Below are positions 32,660-43,630 of a stretch of 64,000 nucleotides of DNA, piece after piece. Within the stretch, counting starts at the first letter, position 1. Each line of letters opens with the position of its first letter. A program made the translations under genes and the position numbers. This DNA is from Cenococcum geophilum 1.58 (Eukaryota > Ascomycota > Dothideomycetes > Gloniales > Gloniaceae), in contig KV748203.1 of assembly GCA_001692895.1 (NCBI GenBank), positions 2,076,330 through 2,140,329 of the forward strand, written 5' to 3'. The notes under the pieces were generated by a model that saw only the letters and a program-made list of their open reading frames with translations, made no database searches and was not told where the DNA came from.

Positions 32660-35600
32660 ATGGCAAATCCTACTGTAATTAAGTATAGCAAGTGCCATAT
32701 CTATAAGCCCCGCCTTAACTTTGTTAAAGACGGCCCTTTAAAGAAGCTTTTAAAGCTGTACTAGTTATATCGGTTAAAGGCGCGTCTTCCCTATATATTA
32801 CTTCTACTTCTACTTACTTTTCTAGATCTCTAAATATAATTTAAATAAGCGGAGAGCTCTTATAGAGTTAGGTTTTACTATTAAGAATTATCCTGTAAGG
32901 CGCCGGCGAACTACTCTACCTAAAAACGATATTAAGAACGCCTTCCTACCTTACGGCCAGAATAGCTAAGATACCCCTAAAATAGCTTAACAGCGGAAGA
33001 TAATTAGGGCAATATAACAGGAGTACCGTATTTTTAATCGGCGGGGTAAAGCTTACTCTTTTACTCCTCCGCTATATACTATAGATAAAGCTCTATATAG
33101 AAGGGGCGCTCTATATAGCCTAAATACGTTCTTGCCGGAACTAGCTTCTATACCTACTCTACCGCCAATACCTACTCTACCGCTAGTACCTACTCTACCG
33201 CTAATACCACCTTTCTCGCGGTAAGCTCCAACTACGGCTATACTATTACCCGTTTTGGCTGTCGACTAGGAGTGAATTAAGAAGTTTAGGAGTATACTAT
33301 AGGCTAAATGTATAGAGACGTGTAGTTGTTATAAGAAGCAGTGGTTCTAAATAGGCCTAGCTATGGAGGGTGACAATATAGGTATATATAAAGCCTGTAT
33401 TAAGGACGCCCTTAAGAATCTAACCCTTTTTCCCCTATTTAGTAAAAGTAACGGGCTTAATCCGGGGCCTATTCCTGGCTTCCTACCTATACTTACCGCG
33501 GTAGAGGAGCTTCTAATTGCGCGCGTATACGTTTATCTACAAGTTATACGTATACGCGGCTAGTAACACCGCTATACTGGCCATGTTTGCTGCTTTAGCT
33601 AGAATATACTAAAGACTTAGAGGCAGCTACCACGGCTACCTATTAAGCTCGATATACTGGTCGTAAAGCCCGCGGCAGTAGAGGGTGGCGAATACCTAAG
33701 TCGGCGGTTTACCAAGCAGTATACTATAAGGCGCTCTACTATAGTATAGTAGCTCTACTTTCTAAAAGTTAATTATCCTAATTATCGCGACGTTAAAATA
33801 TATAGCACCCAGCTTACCAGTTTACCTAAAAATGGCTCTATATTAGATTAGCTACCTTATATTAATAAGTTGGAGTCTAATTCTAGTGGCCCAACGGCTT
33901 ACCCTACTGCTCCTATACAATATCCTCCTACTATTAATCCTCTACCTACTAAGCTTGGCAGTAATATACTAGACAGCAAATTCAATAACAACGTACTAGA
34001 TACTTTAGTTCCTAATCTAGTGCCTAACCTTAATAAATTAGAGCTTTTAGGTTATGAGGTTTAATACTAATAAGACCTATAAGCGGGCCTAGAGGTTCCT
34101 ACTGTGCGATAGACACCTCTCTCTAAGCGATTAGCTAGTTTTATTATGCGCGGCGCCTTTCCTACCCTATTTCCTTATGGTAAAGCAGATTTTAATATAC
34201 CACGAAGCCGTACGGTTACCCTAGCTGCGTACGCTAAGCATATACTTAAGTATCAGGACAGTCGGTTTAGCCGCTACCCCTTATTTCGCTACTACGTGTT
34301 TAATCGGATTATAAGAAAGTAAGCCCTTAACGCCACCCGCTTCCTTTACGGCCGATTAAATAAAAATAGTCTATTTTTAGACGAGCTTAGTAATCTTATA
34401 AATGGCAGTAGGGGTAACCAGGTTCTAAATAAGATTGTACAGCATATATAAAAGCTTAAGGGCACTAGACCTTATTGGAAGCAGAAGAGAAATAAGCTTA
34501 TAGCTTATACTAAAAATATTAAAAGCGGGTCTTTATTCTTTACACTTAGCGCTACTAATCTATATTAGCATAATCTATACTTTTATATGCCTCTATTTAA
34601 CGAATATAAGGCTACTAATAAGGCTTAGCGCTACCGGATTGCTTCTTAAAATCTTAATAATAATCCACATATTACTACTTACTGGCTGCATTACCGCTTC
34701 AATCTGTTTAGGAAGTACGTGCTTATAGGTCTATTTAATAGTACTAACTTTTAGTCCTAATATAAGTGGTAGGTATAAGGTAGCGGCTATATATATAGCT
34801 TCTTATAGAGTTTAACAGCCCTAGAGCTAGATCTGTTAGCTAGTGCATTAAAGGCGGCTTTTACTAAGTACTAGGCTACTTTTATATCCATAATAAATCC
34901 TAATTAATCTAGGCCTCCCAATCTTTAATATCCTTCTACTCTTAGCTATAAAGAACAGCTTAATACCAGTAAGCTTCTTACCGCCTACCTTAATTAATTT
35001 CAGCGGCACCGTAATTACACCAAATTTTACTGCTTAAGATTAAAGAAAGGCTCCATTAGAGTAAAGGAGTGCCGCTTTTACTTTCCACGCTCTCTCCGCA
35101 ATAAGGCCGCTGTATTAAAGGATTAAAATCTATATTACTAGACGTTCTGTCCATAGCGTAATAATAAGCTTTTTAATAGTTATAATGCAGCCATAATATT
35201 GGCGTGGATAGCAAATATTAATACGTCACCTGCTACAAGTATATTAATAATAGTTAACTATATAGGTAAATATTGCAGCAAGGAAGAGAAGAAGTCAACT
35301 TCCTACCAGGAGCTACTCCAATTAGTACAGCCGTACGCTAACTACCTTTATACCTTTAGTTTAGTAGTAGCTAGGTTTATAAATAAGCTTATTACTAAAC
35401 GTGATTAGTCGGCGCAGGAGGTATACTATCTACTTCTTAACATTCTACTTTATAAAGGCTCTAGGAATATAGTAACTTTAAACTACCGCTAGGAGGACGA
35501 TTAAAGCGCTATATATAAGCTTAAGGATAGCTAACTAGAAGGGTACGGACTATCTAACTATAAGAAATATAAGCGCCGCCTAGATAAGGTAGAAGACATT

Positions 35601-37680
35601 ACTTTCTTTAATTTCCTACTCTATTTTAATCACTCTACTTATAAGCGTTGGTTAAGAGCAAAGCCTTAAGTTATATCATACTTTCCACGATATAAAGGCG
35701 ATCCTTTCTATCCATAGTATCCTAAGTTCTGCCGTATAAAGCTTATTCTTTATTACCTATAGAGGGAGTATAAGGAAGTGGCTACTTATACTAATAGATT
35801 TAGGGCCCCTAATTATATAGCTTCCTATTAGGCTTGCGTTAACTCTTATTAGCACCCACTTAACTACTTCTACAATTAGAAACTAGAGGAAGGCCGCAAA
35901 ACTGCTAATAATATTAATAAGTTTAAGGGCGATTTCGCAGACAACTTAGAGCTATACTAGTCTTTTAAGGCCCTACATGCCCGCGTCCAAAACTAACAGA
36001 GTTAAAATTAAGGATCCTAACAGGCTTAGTAATAGGGAGCTTAATTATAACTACAACTGGGGTACGCATTATAGTATATACCCGCAGCTTAATAATAAGA
36101 CTTATTAGTAGGAAGCACGGTTACAGCCTCTACCGTTAAGCTGCCTATCCCAAACAGTAACTCCGTCTTCCTTACAACCAGGCCAGCGTTATATTTATAA
36201 CGCCGTAGTTAATTACTATAGGCAGATCTAATTAGGCCTTGGCCCCCCCCCACTGCAGATTAACATTAATAGAGAGGCAGGAACTGGCAAATTATATCTT
36301 ATTGCTGTTCTCTTTACTACGCTCTATACTATAGTAAGGGCTAATAGCAAGCCATTACTATTAGTTTAAGCCGCCCCTACTAGGGTAGCTGCCTTTAATA
36401 TTAATGGTAGGACTATATACGATCTATTAAGGCTACCAGTAAATCGCCCCTTTAAGGAATTGCCTGCTGCTAGTCTTATACCTCTATAACAAGCTTTTAA
36501 GGATATTCATTATCTTATCCTTAACAAGAAATCTATAATCGGGCAAGTATATCTAGCCTAAATTAATCGCCGCCTCCGTTAGATCTACCCTACACGTAAC
36601 GACGACTATTTCAGAGGCTTAAACATCTTACTAGTAGGCGATTTCCATTAGCTTCCCCCTATAGGTCAGGCGGCCTTATATAATAATCTACCCACTAGCC
36701 CATTAAAGCTCGCCAGCTATAGAAAGGGAGCCTATAAGGCAATTAACCGAACTGCTGTCCTAGATTAAGTTATACGGTAGGGCGGTAATAACGCTAAAAG
36801 CTTTATATTTAGGACCGCCCTCGCAGAGCTACGTAGTAATTCTGTAAGTAATTTAACTTAGAAGCTTCTTTTAACTAGGTGTAAGCAGGGCCTATCTACT
36901 AATAAGGTTACGGGCTTTAATAACGCAATTCGGCTATATGGCATACGCGCTGCTGTAGGTAAGTATAACACTACTCGGCTTCGCGACCTTTTACAGCCGG
37001 TAGTGGCTATTAAGTTAGTTAATACTGGTATAGGTGCGCAAAAGGCTACTCCTAATTAGTGTAATACTATAGAGAATCTAGCCCTATATATTAGCGCGAA
37101 AGTAATACTAATATAGAATATCTGGGTTAAATTAGGCTTGGTAAACGGTACTACTAGTATAGTTAAAGATATTGTATAGAAGGAATACGCGGATATTAAA
37201 AATAATTAACCCCAGTTATTACTAATTGCGGTAGATGGGTATAACGGACCTGCCCTATTTACTCAGCAGGATGGTAAGAAAGTTATCCCTATATTTTCCG
37301 TGCTTTATAAGTAAAAGGGTATAAGAGGCTCTTACTTACGGCGTTAATTTCCAGTTACTCTAGCTTTTGCTCTTATAGTGTATAAAAGCTAGGGCCTAAC
37401 ACTTAACCGGGTGGTTCTAGATATTAAGGAAAAGGATAAGATAGCTAGGCTAACTTATGTAGCAATCTTATAAGTTAAGAAGCTTTCAGGGCTTATATTT
37501 AAACGTGGATTTAATAAGGAACGATTTTAGTCATCTATAAGCAAGGCTAAGAAGGTATAACAGGAAGATTTTGTATGGAGGTAGTAGCAACTACTTATAA
37601 ACGACTTTTCCTAAATAGGAAATTATATACTGGCTTAGAGGTAAGCAGAGAATATGGCATTCGTCTTAGTTTTCTAACTT
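32660..37680 (+). pseudogene. Helitron Rep/PIF1 helicase, RIP-inactivated
   Basis: The ATG at 32660 (MANPTVIKYSKCHIYKP) opens a region of ~1670 codons that matches fungal Helitron proteins. The Helitron-like N domain is at ~34240-34330 (RYPLFRYYVFNRIIRK). Further landmarks are GTRPYW and FFTLSATNLY (~34460-34570), the HUH site degraded to YIYSFL (~34785, from HIHGF), and the catalytic-Tyr region NYIGKYCSKEEKKS (~35240-35300). A PIF1 helicase follows, with EAGTGK (Walker A, ~36265), VGDFHQLPP (~36630-36655) and ALIVYKSQG (~37370-37390). Many TAG/TAA codons at Gln/Trp positions show RIP. No OTU or endonuclease domain was recognised. Confidence 0.85.
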
Positions 37681-37689
37681 TTAAATAGC

Positions 37690-38020
37690 TGATCTACAAA
37701 ATCTAATTTATCTAAATTTTAACCCCCCTATCTGTTCTACCTTCTTATCGCCTTTAAAGCTATTAGATATATATATAATAGTATATAGGGAGAATTGGCA
37801 GTATTGCCGGATCAATATTGCTGCTATCTATAGCGTTAATCAATTTTTAAAAATTTTAACTTTTTTTTTTAAGGGCGGAAATGTTTCTTATATAATAAGT
37901 TACGTGATCTCTAAGAATATATATTATTTCTAAATTAACGTTACTTGGTTACTACAGTAGGCCCTCTTAATAAGATAATACTACCTAGTAGTGACTAAGG
38001 CGCCTTAATTTTACTACCAC
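37690..38020. other. AT-rich spacer after the helicase
   Basis: RIP-type, non-coding sequence with a poly-T run (37861-37870), leading into the satellite. Confidence 0.4.
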
Positions 38021-39035
38021 TCCTTTTATAGGCCTCCTCCCGTCTATAAATACTCCCTTTTTTATACCTTTTCTATTCTTCTTTATAGGGAGCTAGAGGT
38101 GCTCTAATACGCCTCCTTAGTCTCTACTAAGGGATCTATTAATTAGTATAGCGATATAGATAGTATTAGACAAGGAGACGACGGGTAAAGGAGAAGATAG
38201 AAAGGACGAATAAGCCTCCAGTAGGTGTCAGTCGAGTAATATTAATAGCTATATTATAGCCACCTAATCTCCTATGCTTATAGGCCTCCTCCCATCTATA
38301 AATACTCCCTCCTTTATACTTTCCTCTTTTCTTTTCTTCTTCCTTATAGGAGCTAGAGGTGCTCTAATACTCCTTAGTCCCTACTAAGGGATCTATTGGT
38401 TGATATAGTAATATAGATAGCATCGGACGAGGAGACAACGGGTGAGAGAGAAGATAGGTAGGACGGAGGAGCCTCTGGTAGGTATTAGTTAAGTAATATT
38501 AATAGCTATATTATAGCCGCCTAATCTCCTATGCTTATAGGCCTCCTTCTATCTATAAATACGCCCTCCTCTATACCTTCCTCTCCTCTTTTCTTCTTCC
38601 TTATAGGAGCTAGAGGTGCTCTAATACCCCTCCCTAGTCCCTACTAAGGGATCTATTAGTTGACGTAGTAATATAGACAGTATTAGATAAGGAAACAACG
38701 GGTAAGAGAGAAGATAGGAAGGATAGAGGAGCCTCTGGTAGGTATTAGTCGAGTAACATTAATAGCTATTTATAGCCGCCTAATCTCCTATGCTCGCAGG
38801 CCTCCTCCCATCTATAAATACTCCCTCCTCTATACCTTTTTTTCCTCTTTTCTTCTTCCTTATAGGAGCTAGAGGTGCTCCAATACCCCTCCCTAGTCCC
38901 TACTAAGGGATTTATTGGTTAATGTGGCGATATAGACAGTATCGGACAAAGAGACGATGGGTAAGAGAGAAGATAGGAAGGATGGAGGAGCCTCTAGTAA
39001 GTATTAGTCGAGCAACATTAACGGCTAGTTTTTAT
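38021..39035. repeat. Four-copy tandem satellite, ~255-bp unit
   Basis: Copies start (at GGCCTCCT) at 38031, 38283, 38540 and 38799, giving spacings of 252, 257 and 259 bp. Each contains GAGCTAGAGGTGCTC (an imperfect palindrome), CTACTAAGGGATCTATT and a GAGAAGATAG block. Copies differ mostly by C/T and G/A, consistent with RIP acting on tandem duplicates. No reading frame is seen. Confidence 0.85.
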
Positions 39036-39901
39036 TACCCAAAGATTATATTACGTAACGATATTTAGGAATATAAATATATACCCCATCCCGTACTCTA
39101 CTATTACTAAATATTCTAGATTTCGCACTCGGATCTGCTTATAATAGGTATTCTTAGAATATCTACCTGTTTAAAGCTCTATAATTAAACGTTATTAACG
39201 GTTTATATAGGGGTTGTTAATTAAGCTCCCGGGACACAATTTTTAAAGTTTAACACTACACCACTATTATGACCTTCTTACAGTGGCCGAGCTACCCCTA
39301 ATCTCCTTCCCTCCCTCCCCTCCCTCCCTCCCTCCCTCCCTCCCTCCCTCTCTCTTATTGCTCGGCGCTGAGCTATTACGTCGTCGCTGAGCTATCGCGT
39401 CGTCGTATATCCGAACTGGTGGGCAACGACGTAGTTAATTAATGCTACTGTGGCCGCACCGCCTCTACCCGTTGGGGGGAGGGGTCTTAGCATACCGTTA
39501 TGTCTCTTCTTACACACGTGTTTAATTAAGTTGGGGTAGTAGACTTTAATTCTAGCTATGCAGCGATTTATTTATTAGGCATTAAAAATATTTAGTATAT
39601 AAAGCTTTAAATTGGAATTATAATTTACTATATCAGATCCTATATAGAGGGCTCTATATTAAAGCTCTACAGTCTAAATATGTACTAGATTCGTAACCAA
39701 TATGACCTTTAAGCTTAGTTTAAGTAGGGCGCCTCAGTTACTGCAGTATATACTTACCTAGCGATAACCAGGCGCCTTAGTCTTACTACTACTTCTAAAT
39801 TAAGCAAAAGCTCTATATAGGGGGGTCCTAGGGGGTCTCCCCCTGGAAAACCTCATCTCTATATATATTAATTAAAGTCTATATAATAAAGCTCTAAATT
39901 A
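39036..39901. other. AT-rich region with a (CTCC)n microsatellite
   Basis: The microsatellite spans 39303-39355. A duplicated GAGCTAT(T/C)(A/G)CGTCGTCG motif follows at 39370-39410. A hairpin AGGGGG...CCCCCT lies at 39823-39837. No coding region. Confidence 0.55.
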
Positions 39902-40117
39902 TAAACTCGGGTCAAAATTTTAGTTGGGGGGCCAACTATCTGCATGTTATTTCTATAATATCAAAAGATTCAATATTTGTCAACCGATTCAATTCAATTG
40001 GGACTTCCAAATCGATTGAATTGAAAAGCCAGTGAACCCTCAATCGGTTGAATTGAGTGCCAAGATTCAATCGATTCAATTCAATATTGAAATCTCGTTG
40101 ATTGACTTGCAACCCTG

Positions 40118-40576
40118 GAGAAGATTCATCCTTATCTTAGCCTCCGACCAGCGAAACTTCTGGGAAGAAATCTATTACTGCCGGCTCATTCCAACGGCGT
40201 CTGGTGTTCATGGACGCAGCCGAGTACATGGCCGAATTCGTGGGGTACTGTCGCGGAAATACTCCTTACGGGTTCTGTCGTGGAGTCGTTGGTTCTGGCG
40301 ACGGGACTCCAAGGTTGTCCGTCCCCACAAGACTAATTTCCTTCACCTAAGGGACTGATCGGTTGCAAAACTGTCAGATTGAATCTGAACTGAAAGTCCG
40401 GCAGAAAGAGCGCGTTCCTTCCGAATTTGGCACGCGTCTGTGGCACGCCGTATGCAATATGGAGACTTCAGATTGAAATGATGCAAAGAACTCCATTTCA
40501 GAAGCTGTACATGGTAAAGTTGCCAATATTTTAGCGTGCCATTCTGGCGTTTTGCAAGCGGTGAGAGTAACATCAA
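40118..40576 (-). pseudogene. 5' part of the decayed host gene interrupted by hAT
   Basis: The minus strand continues the gene whose 3' part is at 30051-30299. Segments such as RRATDACQIRKERALSAGLS (~40450-40390), RKEYFRDSTPRIRPC (~40260-40220) and QKFRWSEAKIRMNLLDRYNQ (40155 across the hAT site) look coding, but in-frame stops and a possible 68-bp intron (GTACTC...CCCAG) intervene. The true start was not found. Family unknown. Confidence 0.4.
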
Positions 40577-40934
40577 AATTTTAAGGCTGTGCAGACAAAA
40601 TCACTCCGAATCAACTGAATCTGAGGCTCTTTCCGATGAACGAATTCGCCTCTTTCAGATGTCCTCCCTGCCGACCCCGCCCACTTCAGTTATAGGTGAC
40701 GTCTTTTTATACTCCTTATAGAGGCCTAATAAATGCTATCGAATTAGGAATACAATCGCTTTGAAACCAGTGAGTCGCAAGATGAACAGCAGCAAGGCAA
40801 ATACGTACGCCACTCCAATTGGATATTGAATTTTCTACGGTACCTCTGGAACTGCACGATGACCATAGGAAGGTAGTGGGTTTCTAGGTGGTACTGAAGC
40901 ACCGCGAAAACTCACATTAATTTATCCGAAAACT
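40577..40934. other. Spacer, no gene seen
   Basis: Ordinary composition. It probably includes the 3' UTR of the ATPase gene. Confidence 0.4.
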
Positions 40935-43163
40935 TTAGCCGTCCATCGCCGGTTTGCAGACAAGGACAGATTTCCCCCCATCCCACGTCAACCGCTTCCT
41001 GATTTTCACCTTCAAGAGATTCGAACTTAGCTGGATAAATACATCACCATTCTCTTCTCGCTTGGTTAAGATGGTCGATGGCGCAAAGAGCAGGGCTTCA
41101 CCAGGGCGAAGGGTGACAATCCGTCCGAAGAGATTTTCTAGTCCAGCCTTATCCATCTCTGCAATCGAAATGTGCTTTCGAACGACGTCAAACCACTCTG
41201 GGCTCGAGAAACGATGGATGATGATAATAGAGCAGAGTTCTATAAGGAGTGGGGGTATGGTGGGTTCTTGTGTTGATATTATGACTCGTGCTCCGTTGTG
41301 GCGTTGTAGCCGTATTACTGTTAGGAGTCTTTCTGTCAGGGCTTTAGAGGCTGGTGTGTTCGTCATATACTATGTACGTATGAGCAGCTATTTAAGAGAT
41401 TCGGTTCATCCGATGAAAGGTACCTTGTGGGCCTCATCAACAACAATAAGCTTCCCAACAGTAGGATTTGATTCTAAGTATATACCGATGCAAATATCGA
41501 ATAAAACACAGGCTGTGTTCGCATCGACGAAAGGACAGGACAAGTCGGCGATTGTGATACTTCCAGCTTCAAAGCTATAGTCTTCAGCCGAATTATCTAA
41601 GTCTAGGAATGATTCTAACAGGTCGAGTCTTTGTTGGAGCGGACCCTTCTGAGCCGGAGTGAGATCACAGGCCTCTATAGCTTCTTTAAATTTCGGGTAA
41701 TTAAATTCTCCTGTCGATGTTGTCGCAATCTCTCGTAGTATCCTGGTTATTTGACCTATGTATAGCGGTGGGGCCTCGGTCCGATCTACAGACATCAGAG
41801 TTAACATTGAGCTAATATTCAAATACTTGGTTTTCAACTTGAACGGTCGAATATCTACACCTGGGATATACGAATACGAGGTATTTAGATCGTGGTAGTT
41901 CGATGGAGCAACCATTATGTGGATAGATGATACGCCAGTGTATTCACGGAAATTTGGATGATGATATGCGAGGAAGGCCGCTTCGCAAGGTTGAAAGCTT
42001 GACCGTGACGTATACTGACAAAAATGTAAGACCAAGACGCTTAGGGCCTGTTGAAGTACCCCTAGGATAGGAGCTTTAATAAGGCTGTTCTCTAAATCAT
42101 AATTAGTAAGACTCTTTAAATGGGTATGCTTATGTGTTTACCAAGGAGACATGATATTGTGTGCGACTTCCCGCTCCCTTGTAGGCCACAGATAAATGCC
42201 GAAAATGGCACATTTGTATTAAGGAAGAGCCTCGGATCTGTGTTCGCGGTTACAAGTGATTCTTTCGTAGGGCAGATGCTCCCTAAAAGCCCGTACTGTG
42301 GTAACAACCTCGAATCATAACGCTTTAGTACTTCAGTTGAAAAGACGACAGCATTCCTAATGTCACTATCGTCCAGCCCAGGTAGGTATGAACTCTCACT
42401 GTAGCTAGACAAATCTAACAGGCATTGCTGATGCTCTATATTTGGTATCCTCGGGCTGCGATCACTTTCAGAAAGTCGATTAACGTTCCGGACTAATGGC
42501 CTTCTAGTATCGTTGATAAGTTCTTTAGACGGTTAGCATATTCTGCCTAATACCGAGATGTGCCTTAACATACCCAGCATTTTGGTATTCAAAGGCACTT
42601 GATTATGGTTACTAGCATTGGCCTTTGGATTTAGTGGTTGGGCTTCAAGTTTGGTAGTTGAGTTGCCGGCCGTTGAAGTACCAGCATTCACCTTTGGATT
42701 CAGTGGCTGGGTTCCAAGGTTGGTAGTTGAGTTACTAGCTATTGAAGTAGTAGCTTCGATCTTTGGATTTGCTGGTTGGAGTGGGGTTTTGGCCGTTGTG
42801 CTACTACTTGTCGCTTTTGAAGTTGGCCGTGGTTTGGCTTTTGAGCCATTGGGTTCGGTTTCCGGATTTAGTGACTGGGTTGAAGTGGCTGTAGGGAGAT
42901 ATGCCCTCCTGATAGAAGCGTACGTGAGTAAAATAATTTACAATGACGGGCTAGAAGACGCACACATTAACAAGTCGTCGAATCTCAGCTAGGTTTTCCT
43001 TCCAAGACTTTTGATCAAGAGCCCGAGCGTCTGCGGTACTCCCGTAATAGCCGATCAATTTACACGTAAAGAGATTCTCCCCGATAAAATTACCTTCCTC
43101 GTCAATCCCAACGGTCCGGTACTTCTCCTGCACCCATTCCTGAAGGCTCTGAATAGGCGCCAT
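40935..43163 (-). CDS. HerA/FtsK-like P-loop ATPase, five exons
   Basis: Exons: 43163-42964, 42908-42574, 42522-42142, 42091-41424 and 41369-40935. The introns are 50-55 bp with GT-AG ends; those at 42573-42523 (GTATGT, branch GCTAAC) and 42141-42092 (branch TACTAAT) are near consensus, and all phases agree. The product is 672 residues. An N-terminal segment (MAPIQSLQEWVQEKYRTVGI) is followed by a Ser/Thr/Asn/Pro-rich linker with repeats of the type QPLNPK (~68-175). Walker A GLQGSGKS is at 291-298 and Walker B KLIVVDEAHK at 519-528. Then come VIISTQEP and HRFSSPEWFDVVRKH, the features of HerA-type motor ATPases. No signal peptide or membrane span. The gene is free of RIP-like stops although flanked by transposons. 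Its cellular role is unknown; DNA or nucleoprotein translocation is inferred from the fold. Confidence 0.82.
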
Positions 43164-43630
43164 TGTATTGGTAGGAAGAGTCCGAAGCAGGAAGCGCGAT
43201 GTATAGGAATCGATAGTCCGATCAGGAAAGGGCGAAGATCGATGGAAGTTAAGCTACCGTTGTCAAACTGAGCGACGGAGCTGGCCACCAGATTATGTCA
43301 GGCCTGACGGGACGACACGTGCAACTTAGACACGTCACAAAGCGCTCAGGGCTTGTGCGACGCCGCTCCACCAGGTCGCTCTTTCGTCCATACGTTATCG
43401 TTCGCATAACATAACCCGAGCAGTATGGCATGTCGTGGGGTGGACATCACGTGAAGTGACTGCAGTATGGGTTTTCTGGGAAGAATTTATCTCGTACCCG
43501 TCTTAAGTAATCTAAAGTATCCGTACAATGCCTTTATTTATTCTAATTATATCTATACCTTATTAACTAAGTATAGATCGGTTTACTTTATTTCTAATCT
43601 AACTAATCTAACTAATCCTATAAGGTATAT
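43164..43630. promoter_or_regulatory. Upstream region of the ATPase gene, grading into AT-rich DNA
   Basis: 43164-43490 has ordinary composition and presumably holds the promoter. ACACGTG and TCACGTGA E-box-like sites are seen near 43318 and 43448. After ~43500 the sequence becomes AT-rich. Confidence 0.4.

Larger units (their letters stand above)
32446..39915 (+). mobile_element. Helitron-type (Helentron/Helitron2-like?) element, RIP-degraded
   Basis: The core is a Rep/PIF1-helicase coding region on the plus strand. A 14-bp inverted repeat, TTGACCCGAGTTTA, lies at 32446-32459 and 39902-39915, and a four-copy 255-bp satellite lies downstream of the gene. Short subterminal inverted repeats plus minisatellites are features described for Helentron-type elements. 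Canonical TC...CTRR ends could not be placed with confidence, so the limits given are those of the inverted repeat. Confidence 0.55.
31794..40117. mobile_element. hAT-type element with 8-bp TSD, itself carrying a Helitron-type insertion
   Basis: The ends CAGGGTTGCAAATCAATCAA (31794) and, inverted, CAGGGTTGCAAGTCAATCAA (40117) have the CAGGG start typical of hAT. They are flanked by a perfect 8-bp target duplication GAGAAGAT (31786-31793, 40118-40125). Both ends carry subterminal copies of TCGATTGAATTGA (about 31820-31900 and 39970-40100), as hAT transposase binding regions do. The two ends (31794-~32570 and ~39915-40117) have ordinary composition, while the middle is strongly RIP-type; this marks the middle as a separate insertion. 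Confidence 0.85.

Noticed and set aside
38021-39035. CRISPR-like array
   Set aside because: The units are 255 bp and contiguous, without short repeats and unique spacers, and this is a fungal genome.
39823-39842. Hairpin plus CTGG as a canonical Helitron 3' end
   Set aside because: The stem overlaps the CTGG instead of lying ~10 bp upstream, and no matching TC start with A/T target context could be fixed.
40954-41580. 208-codon plus-strand frame
   Set aside because: Antisense to exons 4-5 of the HerA-like ATPase, where Walker B and splice phases support the minus strand.
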